From Amyelois transitella (lineage: Eukaryota; Arthropoda; Insecta; Lepidoptera; Pyralidae): a DNA stretch of 64,000 nt. A program made the translations under genes and the position numbers. The stretch covers positions 5,084,001 to 5,148,000 of the forward strand of contig NC_083520.1 of assembly GCF_032362555.1 (NCBI RefSeq), in the 5' to 3' direction. Positions 35,455-46,129 of the stretch are shown here, piece by piece. The notes beneath the pieces are model-generated. The model did no database searches, was not told where the DNA came from, and was given only the letters and a program-made list of their open reading frames with translations. The stretch's first letter is position 1. The number at the start of each line of letters is the position of its first letter.

Positions 35455-35656
35455 ACGAATTACTTTTGACCATTGAAATATTTACTCCATTTATAACATA
35501 GTGTGGGCAGGGCACCCCTAGAACCTTCTTATTTAGCACAATTGCAGAATGCAATAGATGTTCTCATTAGCATACTTGTATTATTAATATCAGTATATAA
35601 ACTGTTGACAGCAATTCAGTATTAGCATAACAATTTTCTCAAACAGATCATTCAAA

Positions 35657-37269
35657 ATGGCTTGCATAAGAGCGGTGATATTCAGCTGCTTAGCACTGGT
35701 AAGTGACCATATTTTCATTATTGAGACCACAATTATTTTATTACATGCGCAGGTTCCTGACTAGAAACCTGCGAATGTAATAAAATAATTAAAAAAAAAA
35801 CCAAAATCTAGGTAAATTAGACTTAATTTACCTAGATTTTGGGGGTTTATTTTTTTCATTAAATAAAGTATCGTAGAGCTTGTATACCGAAACACAAGTC
35901 TTGAATTTACTCTGAAGCGAGTTTAATCTGTGTAATTTATCCCGTTTATATTTATAACTCTTGTCCTAATAATGATGATTTAATTTAAATACTATCCATT
36001 CCTGTGTATGTATGAAGCCAGATTAAGAGACAAGACAAATAAATACTGTACCTTAGCAGTTAGATAAATGTTTAATACTTTTACTAGGTAGTACTTGTCT
36101 CTGCGTATAATTCCCCTGTTGCTATTTGTCTTTAGTTTTATTACCAGTGTTTACGATCTATGAGGTGGATAACAGCTTAACGACAGCAAGGCTATAAAAA
36201 CGAGTTTAACAGTACTCAAAAACTTTTCTATAAAACTTTTTATGAAGCATTTGATAAATTACATTTGCAGATTAAATATTAATCCACCTACACCTGAAGC
36301 TGAATATCTCTCATCCACATTTCCTATCTATACCATAGCCATGGTAGGATTTGAATCTTTGCTTAATTAAACCAAAATAATCCATCCTCCTATTAACCTG
36401 GCCGGGGACCGAACCCGCCGATCGCCATCATCCATTATAAACTTGTCATTGACATATTTCATTGTTGTTTCTTTTGTTTTGTTTCAGACAACTTTAAGCC
36501 AAGCATTAGGCACGGATGATTTTCCAAAGTTTAACATTTCGGAACTGGAACTGCCTGAAATGCCAAAATCGGGATTCCCATCAAATCCAATGAGTATGTT
36601 CATGTACTCCCTAGATGGATTAGATCGATCTAAACGACAATCCGGATCAGGAACTGACGAAGAAGAAACCCAAGGCGAAAGTCCTACTTTAGCTAACTGC
36701 AACACAACGCAGGTAGGTAAACGAACAAGAATAGAATAGATTTTTTTTCAAAATTGGATACCAGGTATCACTTATTGACATCGCATCACTTAAATGTAAT
36801 TATAACTACTACCGCTTCCAAAGCGCATGTGTAGCAAGTTAAATGTAATAAAAGGTGATGCTCACTGCTTGACTAACTGACTGATTGACAGACATATAAA
36901 GGAACAGCCCATTCCGCAGCAAAAAAAATTCGAGGCGTATATGTTGAAGTATGTCCCTTATGTAGTGAGTTCCATTCAGTAGATAAATATTACACACACA
37001 AACATTCGCATTTATAATATAAGTGTGTTGGCTAAAAAAGCAGCTATTTATTAAATTCTGCCTTTTATCTTTAATACTCAAATATTCACTTAAAAACTTA
37101 ATAAAACTCAACTTTATATTTTCAGATTACTTCAATTTGTTTAAACTGTAAACAAGTTCTCATTTGTACGAAAAACTTTGGCTTTATAAAAAAGTGCGTT
37201 GGTAGCCACCAATTCTGTAACGGAGGGTCATGCTCAAGTCAACAGCCCATCGATTGTACCTATAATTAG
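35657..37269 (+). CDS. Eight-cysteine secreted protein, member 7 (acidic propeptide, SKR site)
   Basis: Exons 35657-35698, 36488-36712 and 37126-37269, all phase 0, 136 aa. Signal: MACIRAVIFSCLALTTLSQA. Linker residues 21-84 include DDFPKFNISELELPEMPKS, a clear relative of the FPxFP unit in member 6, then DRSKRQSG, a basic cleavage site, and an acidic DEEETQGES stretch. The cysteine domain begins at Cys85 with sequon NTT, then spacing 8-2-5-9-6-4-7, ending IDCTYN. Members 6 and 7 are each other's closest relatives in exon layout, and member 7 has one linker unit where member 6 has two. Intron 1 carries two hairpins at 35731-35842. AATAAA near 37425 may be the polyadenylation signal. Confidence 0.86.
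35731..35842. repeat. Two adjacent hairpin-forming inverted repeats in intron 1 of member 7
   Basis: Hairpin 1 (about 35731-35790) pairs AATTATTTTATTACATGCGC with its partner, with a few mismatches around a short loop. Hairpin 2 has perfect 19-bp arms, 35801-35819 and 35824-35842, around the loop GACT, extended by an A-run against a T-rich run. The two stand back to back. They may be two foldback insertions or a local palindromic duplication. Confidence 0.8.
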
Positions 37270-38436
37270 TAAGATTCATAACTATAATTCTGAACCAAAA
37301 CACACGACAATATATTATTGTGTAAATTTCGTGATTATCTAGTCAAATATTGATCGTAGTCATCGATCTAAACTGTTAACTCATAAAAGTATGTATATCT
37401 TTTAAGATTGATGAGATGATATTAGTAATAAAACATGTGAGATTGGACCAAAACCTTTTATTTACAACCAACACCACATTAAGTTTACACATAGTAGGTA
37501 CCTGTATAATAGATAGAGATAAGAACTACAGTATAATATTTAAAAATATTATTATCAGGCGCCATGGTCGCAAAAGTTTTTATTGTCCTCTTCATTAAAA
37601 GACACTACATTTTGAAAATATAAAATAGGTAGAATAAGAGTAAATTATCAAATTGATCCATCAGTTTTAAAGCTTAGAGTATATTTTTCAAATCTAAAAT
37701 ATTTAAAATTATTTGTCGAACACAGCTAATTCTAGTCAAATAAGAGACTTAAAGATATGTTTTTCAACGATTTTAAAATAAATTTGCCTAATTTATCACA
37801 TCACATCTTTCATAGCCTTATCTGGAAGCCTGATGATTAACCAGCACTTAAGTTTTTCAAACCATCAATTCAACCATGAAAACAAATTTAAAAATGTAAG
37901 TTGATTGAATATAATGAGAGCTTAATAATTCGAATATTTAACTACTTATTTATATCCTCTACTAAAAGAGTTGATCTGAATGACCTATGTATTTGCGATT
38001 GACATCTTAATAAATGTATCTACAATTAATTTCTTAGACGATATCTGTCATGAGCTGGCCAAGTCGTTTACAAAATTGGGATCCCTTATATCCTAGAATT
38101 TTCTAATTTTATTTTTAATAGTCATCATAATATTAATGATTTTGAAATCACAACATATAACATCAATTGTAGAATTATTATCATTTAAGATATGATTATT
38201 GTCTACTTTAATTTCAGTATTCATATCCCCCATTACTTAAAAATATTCAAGAAAAATAAAGAATAGGTACATCAAGCTTTTCATTATTATGTAAAATCTT
38301 TCAACGTATTTTAAATCTCATTGGAAAATCCCGCAAAAATAACGATAATTCATCCTTCGGTACATTTACTTTATCACTTCACAGTTCATTTCACATTACT
38401 GTGTAACCTGGCTTCACCCAGGGGGCACCGGCACAG
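37270..38436. other. Convergent spacer between member 7 and NPLP1
   Basis: AT-rich, with 3' ends of two convergent genes. AATAAA near 37425 serves member 7; a TTTATT near 38110 reads AATAAA on the minus strand and could end NPLP1. The open frame at 37416-37598 is unsupported. No repeat is recognised. Confidence 0.45.
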
Positions 38437-41370
38437 CTACTGATTCTTACGTCGACTCGGAAGGCTGCTGTTGCGGTAGGTCTTCCTGAGAAGAATATTG
38501 TCGACAGCCGGTAATAGAAGATACCTCTTCCCTGACGTGTGATACGGAACTTTCAAAGACCTAAAGTGGTAAAATTTGGGAACTTCTTTATTGGATTGCC
38601 AGCTGTTCTTAGTTAGAGCGTCGATGAAATTTGGTCGCGGGTAAGGTGCTGGGGGCAATGGGGGAGAGGATACGGTGGGGAGATCATTATTTAGTGGTCT
38701 GTGGAGGAGCCTTCCTGTCGGGTGCGAGTAAGAAGATACTGCCGACGACGATACGTCGGCGTCGTCTGGATCGACGTCAATTTCGGCACCAGGGATATAT
38801 TTCCTGAGGACAATTCAAAAAACAATATTTTTATTATGTCTGGCATGGAATGGAATATTTCACTAACATTTTTCACCCTGAATTATTTTCAGTGGAATTA
38901 AAAAAATAAACAAATATAATATTTTACACACATACTTATATGTCTTAGTCTTTTTGTCTTAAAGACTTAAATTTAAATGTCTGACATACAAGTTTCGCAC
39001 GGTATATATGTATATATTAAACTATAGATATACCGATAATTTTACAAGTAGGTAATATTATAATCGCGTCACATTTAATTACACCGTTTTACTCGAAGAA
39101 GAGTTGCTGAGCATACTTCATAAAGTAGTTTAAGCAATCATAATGGCGTAATATCAATACAAAAATATAATTAATAAGTTTCAAAGACAAAGAGCCGTGT
39201 TATCAGCGAAGCGGAACGGGAAAGGTCTTTCCGCCTTTTCCAGCCTAGCTCGCTGCGGGGACTATAACAAACAATATTACGTAGAACAACACATCCGGGA
39301 AGTTGGTGCGGGACTTGCTCGTGTACGCCTACGACTAATTTCTGTTTCAATCGGCATGTACTTCATCATCGAAATTAGATAGGTATATTAATACTTTGAC
39401 GGTAAAATCGTACGAAAAGCTGAGTGAAATAAAAAAAAAAGAAAATATTTTTCTTACCTAATTCCGAAATTCTCGTCAGAGGAATGCTTCCTGAAAAACA
39501 AAACTTATATTATACATTGACTTGTATATTATTTCAAATTAGGAATTTGTTTACAGTAAATGAAAAGGTCTTAGAGGTCACCTCATTAATAATTTCATAT
39601 TGATGTGTTTCCATATCCGATAAAAAAAAAAGTGTGAACAAAGTAAATAATTTGCTCCTCAATAACTTCGTAGGCATTTTGATTAGTACCTAAGACATTC
39701 TTATCTCAATTTCACACTCTGTGTTAGATACGACATGCTTTGTACATTTTTTTAACATCGTTCTACCAAAACTAGGTGTTGCACGTTGCATCTACACATC
39801 TACCAAAAACCGTGACATAGGTATGCTTACATAAATCTATAAGTGTAAATAGTCATATGCGGTTATCTTTAATAATTTCTATATGGTGCGTATACAAGTA
39901 CATTTACAGTATTCAAAGCGCCCTAAATTAATCCCTCTATGAATGCACATATCACTCGATGTACGAGTTCATAATCCGTAATCCCCAATCTAATCCTAAA
40001 CTGAAACATTTACCTACTCTAACATCCATCCATAACATTTATCAGTGATGCACTAAACATGTATCATGCCGCTATGGGTTTCCGTTAAAAACTAGGCGTT
40101 TTCCTAATCAAAAACACTAAAGCACATATTTCTTAATCTACACACACTAACACATGGATGCTAAAATATTACAAGACCTGTACAATTCTTGGCTGGGCAA
40201 TAGCAATCTGGCTCTTCCAGATCTGCTATAACGACCTCCCGAAAACCTAAAGGACGGAAGCAAACCTAACCGAGCCAATGAACCGATATGACGCTTTTCA
40301 AAATTTTCACGTACATCGTTATCTTCATCTGTAACAGGTGTAATAAATTTCAATAAAGTTCAAGAGATTTTATTTAAAACCATCATAAGATCAAACTACT
40401 CACCGACAGAACGCTTATCATCATCATTTGTATTCTCAGTATTTTCTGGAACATTAATATCATTGTGATCCAAAACATCAGGCAAAGATAATATGTATCG
40501 TTTGTTTCTCACACTTCCCTCACTGGGTTCTATAAATACAGATCTGTAAAGGCCATGAACTGGCATTCCAATAATTCCTCTTTTGAAGTTTAAATTATTT
40601 TCCATATCAGCTGCACTGGGTTCAAGTTGCAAGGCCCAAGCAGGATCACTTTTCTTAAAAACTTGTGACAAAGGTGGCATCATATCAGGATTAATAGACT
40701 GTTGGAAGTCGTACATTTCATTAAAGTCGAATGGCCCATCTATTTCTGATAGAGGGGGAATGGGGTTTTGATAAAATGGGAAATAATATTCGTCACCACC
40801 AATCTCATCTTTCTTGTGAATCATTCCATTACGAGCCAACGAAGCTAGATTGCGCTTGTCATTTGGTTGATTGTACTGTCCTCTGCCCGCGCGATATCCA
40901 TCCCTGGCTAAAGCTTGAATATTCCTCTTCATTGCGGCATAACTTCTAAGACGTGCAATGGAAGCTACATTCCTTTTTTCGTGAGATTCGTCATCGTCTT
41001 GTTCTTGTTTATCAGTTTCGTCGTACGGCGATCGGAACGTAGGCAATTGGCCATTTTTCGCAAGAGTCGAGATGCTCCTTTTATAACCAGGCATGGAATG
41101 CTTGAGATACCCATCTCGAGCTAAAGCTGCTATATTCCTTCTAGGAAACGTTGGCCATTGATTCAAATCACTTGGCATACCCATCACCTTAATAGAAATA
41201 AAACGTATTAAAAGATGACGAACACTAAGGAATTCCTACCTAAATACAAAATAAAGATAAGTAATAATACTTACTTGTCCAAAATAGCTGGAAAACGTGA
41301 CTGCCAGAGCCCCAAGCAATAAAAAGTAACCATGGTGCCGGCCAATATTTAATCTGCTGTTGTTTCTCAT
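38437..41370 (-). CDS. Nplp1: Neuropeptide-like precursor 1 (NPLP1)
   Basis: Secreted precursor cut into neuropeptides in the regulated pathway. Coding exons on the minus strand: 41370-41275, 41187-40404, 40328-40178, 39490-39458 and 38803-38437; phases 0, 1, 2, 2; 476 aa. The signal is within MRNNSRLNIGRHHGYFLLLG and ALAVTFSSYFG. Six related peptides lie between basic sites: NIAALARDGYLKHSMPGY (50-67), SISTLAKNGQLPTFR (70-), NVASIARLRSYAAM (105-118), NIQALARDGYRAGRG (121-), NLASLARNGMIH (145-156) and HIGSLARLGLLPSFR (307-). Others are GIIGMPVHGLYR and YILSLPDVL. The (I/V/L)xxLAR core is the NPLP1 signature. The long C-terminus ends VDNILLRKTYRNSSLPSRR. If the third donor (AG|GTCTTG, non-consensus) is not used, the frame stops at 40147 with the tail SCNILASMC. 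The gene is on the strand opposite to the surrounding array. Confidence 0.92.
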
Positions 41371-42099
41371 CTAAAAGTAAATAATTTAGCGTCACACATT
41401 TCTCTTTTGAATATACATATATAGATAATACCTTTATGTTATAGATATCTATACACGATTCATGAACTATGAATACGCGCGTCTTACAAACATTAATTTT
41501 TGCCGTCTATCCCGTTCTCATAGGAATTACCAAACTTTAATTGTACCAATTTTTATGAAAATCAATTCAGTAGTACAACTGTGGAGAGGTAACAAACTTT
41601 ATTCCGCATTTATATACCTATTAGTCGTGATAAGAATTGTATATAAACGATAAATTACACAGAATGAGCTAGCCCAAAAGTAATGAACTTGCCTTTTTCT
41701 GGTTATCATTAAAATGAATTGATTTAATTAATTAACGAAGTTGGAATTTAATAAACATTTTCCACATACGATATACATCGATTTTATACCACAAGAGTAA
41801 AGGAATCATTTAAATTATTAACTTAAGGTAAATCCAAAAAGTTAATTTAGACTCATAGAAATCGGGAAAATATATTCCGAACTTTAGACTGTTATGGAAA
41901 CCTCGCTATAATTGGCTGTCTGGAGTTTGGACTACGGGATAATAGCATTGTTAAGCTCGAATATCCATTGACACATCCAATAATAGTGTGTCACAGAAAC
42001 GGATATAAGGCTGGCATATTCAATTACCCACGGAAATATGGAAGGGCTTAGTGGCTTCCAGCAACCTAATCGATGTTTACTTTTCAATATGGATAAGAC

Positions 42100-42275
42100 T
42101 AAGTAAGCTTGAGACTTGTGGGGACACTGACTCAACGATACAATGTCTTATAATATACATCCAAGAGCCAGACCAATCAGAAAATGTGTATTTTTCTTCA
42201 GGGCTTGGTCGGAACTCGAACCAGAAACCTTGTGTATCAAAGACAAGCCCACTACCGCTACGCCACAGATAAAAG
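42100..42275 (-). repeat. tRNA-derived SINE family C in the NPLP1 5' intron
   Basis: On the minus strand it starts ATCTGTGGCGTAGCGGTAGT, then GGGCTTGTCTTTGATACACA and GGTTCGAGTTCC, fitting pol III boxes A and B. A sister copy lies at 61326-61556 in plus orientation. It accounts for the open frame at 42051-42272. Confidence 0.7.
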
Positions 42276-42510
42276 CTATCATTAAAAATAGCGGCTACGG
42301 CGTAGCAAATGCTACGGCCTAAGTTATAAGGACAAGACTCTAAAGTGCACTAAAATGTATTTTTTTTAATTTAGGTTCTTTTAAAATTAATTCATTGTTT
42401 CGAAGCATCATTTTATTGTGATACTACAATAAGCTTTATTTTTAATATAAATAAATATTTGTTAATATAAAAAATATAAAAAAATAGAGTAACTTAGCTC
42501 CACCCAAAAC

Positions 42511-42553
42511 CTCGCGTCGCAGAATATAATTACATTATATTCTGTGTCGCGAG
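42511..42553. repeat. 43-bp imperfect palindrome
   Basis: The left arm CTCGCGTCGCAGAATATAAT pairs with the right arm at 42534-42553 (17 of 20 positions) around TAC. The inner 10 bp pair perfectly. It lies in the NPLP1 5' intron. Confidence 0.75.
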
Positions 42554-43692
42554 ACTAATGCAAGAACAAGTTCGAAGATGTTCCCGCGACACAATCTGAA
42601 GGCTTACAAAGGAAATGAGAGTGTAAACAACCAAAAGCCTGAGTGACACCGCAGGAAACGACGCTGGAGTCGCTCGCTTCTTTGTTCACTCCAGTTGATA
42701 TGATAAATTCACTTTTCATATAATTTTCACACGGTACCTACTGTTACTTTGTTTTTCAAAGTAACAAAAGGGTTTTTATTAAAAACGCTTTATTTCAAGT
42801 AATTTCCTATAGTGTAAAAGAGTTAGTGTTGTAAATATGTTTTCCAGATTGCGTTCAACTTACGTTCGGCATTGCAATATACATAGCAGGAACAGTAATA
42901 TAATAAAGAACATTATTTTCAATATTATTTTTGATGCGCATGGTTTTCCAAATAATTGGCTCGACATAAACTAGTTCTAGCTCCCCTCGTTCCAGCCACG
43001 GAACCGTGTAAATAAAAATTTAATACTAGTGCGGTATTTTTTTAAAGTTTTAATTTATTAAATGATGACATATTTAGTTTATTTTTTTACGTTACGTCAT
43101 AAAAAGCAGGTCGAAAAAATTAGGGGCTTTTTGAAATAATTAGACGATAAAGGTCCAGTGTAGGGCGGGTCGGGAGTCTCGGGAGTAAAATAAATGGAAG
43201 ACGAATTCCACATATAGAAAACGATATTTCGATACATTTGATCAGGTGGAGTGTTCACTAAATTGTGCTATGAAATTATCTGTCTATGTATTAGTAATTT
43301 CCTGTCTCAAGCCCTTCTTTTTATGTAGTTTTTGGAATAAATTGTTACAATATTTTTGGATGAAATAAAACGGATGAAATATTTTTGTCTTATAAAAGCA
43401 CTTTCATCTCATCAGCTGTTTTCAGTGCTACCTTCTAATTATTATTTAATTCTTGAATAAATTACTATTATAAAATTACAGTCAAAGTTTAAGTTCAATA
43501 ATAATTAATCAAAATGTGTGTGTGTCTTCACTGTGAAAATATTTTAATCAATTTAAGTGCAGCATGATGTTGGCAAGTTGTTTCTTTTAATATTGAAGAA
43601 AACATTTACTTATTTATATTATTATAATAAATAGAGTACCTGTGCCGTATGTCACATGAACAGCAATTCAGCTTTATAAAACAACTACTTAC

Positions 43693-43820
43693 TTTGAAGG
43701 CCCAGCACCGCGCACTCAGAAAGTTAACTAAGTTTCCAACTTTAGAAGACTCTTCGGTTTGAAGAGTAGGCTCCAACTTGGTGAGAATGAAACTTTGCCG
43801 GCTACCTCCTGCTTTTTATA
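43693..43820 (-). promoter_or_regulatory. Likely NPLP1 core promoter and non-coding first exon
   Basis: On the minus strand TATAAAAA (43820-43813) is followed about 25-30 nt later by TTTCATTCT, an initiator-like start near 43789. The exon then runs about 95 nt to a strong GTAAGT donor (exon edge at 43693). There is no ATG-led frame of use in it. The next acceptor on that strand is the one directly before the NPLP1 start codon. This linkage is inferred from splice signals only. Confidence 0.55.
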
Positions 43821-45048
43821 CTGCCGTGATATAAGCACGCATGCGCAGGACGCTAAGGGAGGAGCTTACCATTACCTATGCACTTTAATTGACCTGTAGA
43901 CCATATGAGAATTATTTTTCAGGGTCAACAATAAAAATTCTTGAATAAACCAATTTAACTTTCCATCAAATCTCAATATGAAATAAATTATTGGTACTCG
44001 TACATGCAAAAGTAAGGATTTTTAACTTATCACGTAAAACAAATATTTTTGAAGCAATCATTAGAATAACAGATTGGCAATAAATACATAGGTACCTATG
44101 CAAGTGAATCAGCAGAGAAACGCTAGTAATTATATAAAACAAAAGTAAATTTATTTATTCCCTCTTCACGCTTTAGGTAAACGTGTACTACTGAGTTAGC
44201 AGAATCTTCTTGAATATTTTCTTACTTACCTATACATATTTTGGAAAACGTGCTCGGAAAAAGTACGATTCCAATCATAATTACCTACCTCAAATAACTA
44301 GATACTTAGCAAGCGACGTTACTGTAGTGAACATACATTCATAATGATAGAATAAACAGTAACAGCCGTTATTACACTTTCCTTTTACAAAATATGTTTA
44401 TACAACTATTGTGTAAGATACATAATTATGTGCATATTTGATTTAATTATTAAGATTTGTGATGACCTCAGCTGTATTTGTATTGGAAATTCAAATGATA
44501 CCTTTTCCCCACGGTCGAGAAGGGTTAAAGGGCAACGAGACATTTGGGGACATCGCATTCGCATACTGATTGGAAGCCCAGGGACGCTCGGGTTTCTGTC
44601 GCCCCTTGATTTACACGAGCTTCTTGAATTTCAACCGACGATAATTCTTCGAAACTACTACTTAAATCGTTTGCTTACAACACTATGCAGGTTTGGTAGC
44701 AAAGAAGAAATAAAGTGTATGCTAGTTGCTCCATCAAGAGAATATGTACTTACATTTGATATTCTATTCTTATAGCCGATGTGCTAGCAAACTATCACTT
44801 TCTCTGTATCTGATCACAGAATTTCATTTTCATCGGGTTTTGTTAATGGCGGCTCTGACTACCCCGTTACTACCCCTCAATATAAAACAAGAAAAACGAG
44901 CATACGAATACCTACATATGTCTAATTACACACGCACAGACCAAATCGCTAGGTCCAGAGTTTACAAATTAGCGTAGATAATGTGGTTCAAGAAATTTTA
45001 TAAAAATAAACAAAATCAAATATTAAATAATTTATTGGTAAATAGATC
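43821..45048. other. Spacer between NPLP1 promoter and member 8
   Basis: No gene is recognised. The plus-strand open frame at 44428-44775 (115 codons) is partly in a GC-richer segment (about 44505-44640) but lacks a signal peptide, motif or splice context. It could be a decayed repeat. TTTATT near 45031 reads AATAAA on the minus strand and fits the end of member 8. Confidence 0.45.
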
Positions 45049-46063
45049 CTATATCTTATTCCCTGTAGGCACTGTTTGAGTCGCATTCAGCAATTCCTCT
45101 TCATGCTTGATCTTGCACTTTGTGGTAGGGATATCTGAGCAGATCCCGTTGTTGCAGTAGGGTCGACGACCGTAGCACAGAGCAAGGAGGCCCACGTTGC
45201 CGAGCATGCAGTGCATGGCTTCCCCGCAAGAATAGCATGTATAGCCTCTCTGGAATTATAATAGAAAAATAGATAATCAAATATTTGAAAAGAATAAGTG
45301 TTATGGATTAAACCCATATTTCATAATAGCACAGAAACATCGTGGACATATTCCTCGTGTTATAAGTAGATACGTCTTTAAGGGTAGGCAGTCAACAGCC
45401 TTCAAAAGACTTGAAAAACGTTCAGCTGGATGGCTCAATGATTAAATTAAAAACCAGATAGTGACTTGTCAATGGTGATAGATTATGTCGCGTAAGCCCT
45501 TGATTGACTTGCACAATTAACAGGAGAATGCAATACAAGAAGCAGCCGACATACAATTAATACCGAAGTATTATTATCCTGGCATGGCAAATCTCGTGCT
45601 GGCAGAAATGAGTGTTACCTATTTACCTCAAACATGGAATCGCAAGAAGTTGGGATCCAATAAACTACTCTGGATTCCGGATCGGACGGTTTGCCAGCGT
45701 CATTGGGTTCAGACGACGCGACTTCAAAACGTGAGGGCACCTTCCGTTCATAATCCTCTGTGGCTAGTGTTGCAGTTAAACCCTGGAAAAACATAAAAAA
45801 TGTAAAACAAATAATAAACTAAGGTGAAAAACGCATTTTTCAAATTATTCAAAAAAAAAGAAACGCGAACTAAGTAAGGTAGGTAGTTATTAAATCAAAA
45901 GATTGCCAGTTAATATTCAACAACAAAGAAAATTTGAAACATTTAACAACAGCAATGGCTACAAAAAAAATTTAAAATTAAAGTACATCTATTTATTAAT
46001 TTAATACAAATTTGAATATGTACTTACCAAAACTATGAGGAAAGTATACATTGTGTAATACAT
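45049..46063 (-). CDS. Eight-cysteine secreted protein, member 8 (inverted)
   Basis: Exons on the minus strand: 46063-46028, 45782-45627 and 45249-45049, all phase 0, 130 aa. The first exon gives MYYTMYTFLIVL and the signal runs on into GLTATLA. An in-frame ATG eight codons upstream (46087) would add MHLLEDFK; I prefer the inner start, which gives a clean signal peptide. The linker has RKVPSR and a charged, Pro/Ser-rich stretch. Cysteines start at 59 (SCDSMFE|RGYTCYSC), spaced 9-2-5-10-6-4-7, with PYCNNGICS as in member 3. Unlike other members it has a charged tail after the last cysteine (KHEEELLNATQTVPTGNK). It lies beyond NPLP1 and in the opposite direction to members 1-7, so the family has spread by inversion. 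The plus-strand frame at 45584-45796 is a shadow. Confidence 0.87.
45355..45490 (+). repeat. Family A fragment in intron 2 of member 8
   Basis: GTCTTTAAGGGTAGGCAGTC, AACAGCCTTCAAAAGACTTG and GTTCAGCTGGATGGCTCAAT follow family A order with clear divergence. Confidence 0.5.
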
Positions 46064-46121
46064 TTTGAAGTCTTCCAACAAGTGCATTGCGTGTGATTGA
46101 ATCGCGTTTGTATTGTATCCG

Positions 46122-46129
46122 TTTATATA
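46122..46129 (-). promoter_or_regulatory. TATA box of member 8
   Basis: TATATAAA on the minus strand 59-66 nt before the chosen start codon. The implied transcription start, near 46095, would still include the upstream in-frame ATG at 46087 with almost no leader, another reason to favour the inner ATG. Confidence 0.5.

Larger units (their letters stand above)
41371..43692 (-). other. Long 5' intron of NPLP1
   Basis: The start codon directly follows TTACTTTTAG, a good acceptor, so the leader exon lies upstream. The intron holds an old tRNA-derived SINE (about 42100-42275), a 43-bp palindrome (42511-42553), and no coding exon. The open frames at 41462, 41932 and 42051 are unsupported. Confidence 0.6.

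Noticed and set aside
44428-44775. 115-codon plus-strand open frame
   Set aside because: No motif, promoter or family resemblance; composition shifts within it suggest a decayed repeat.
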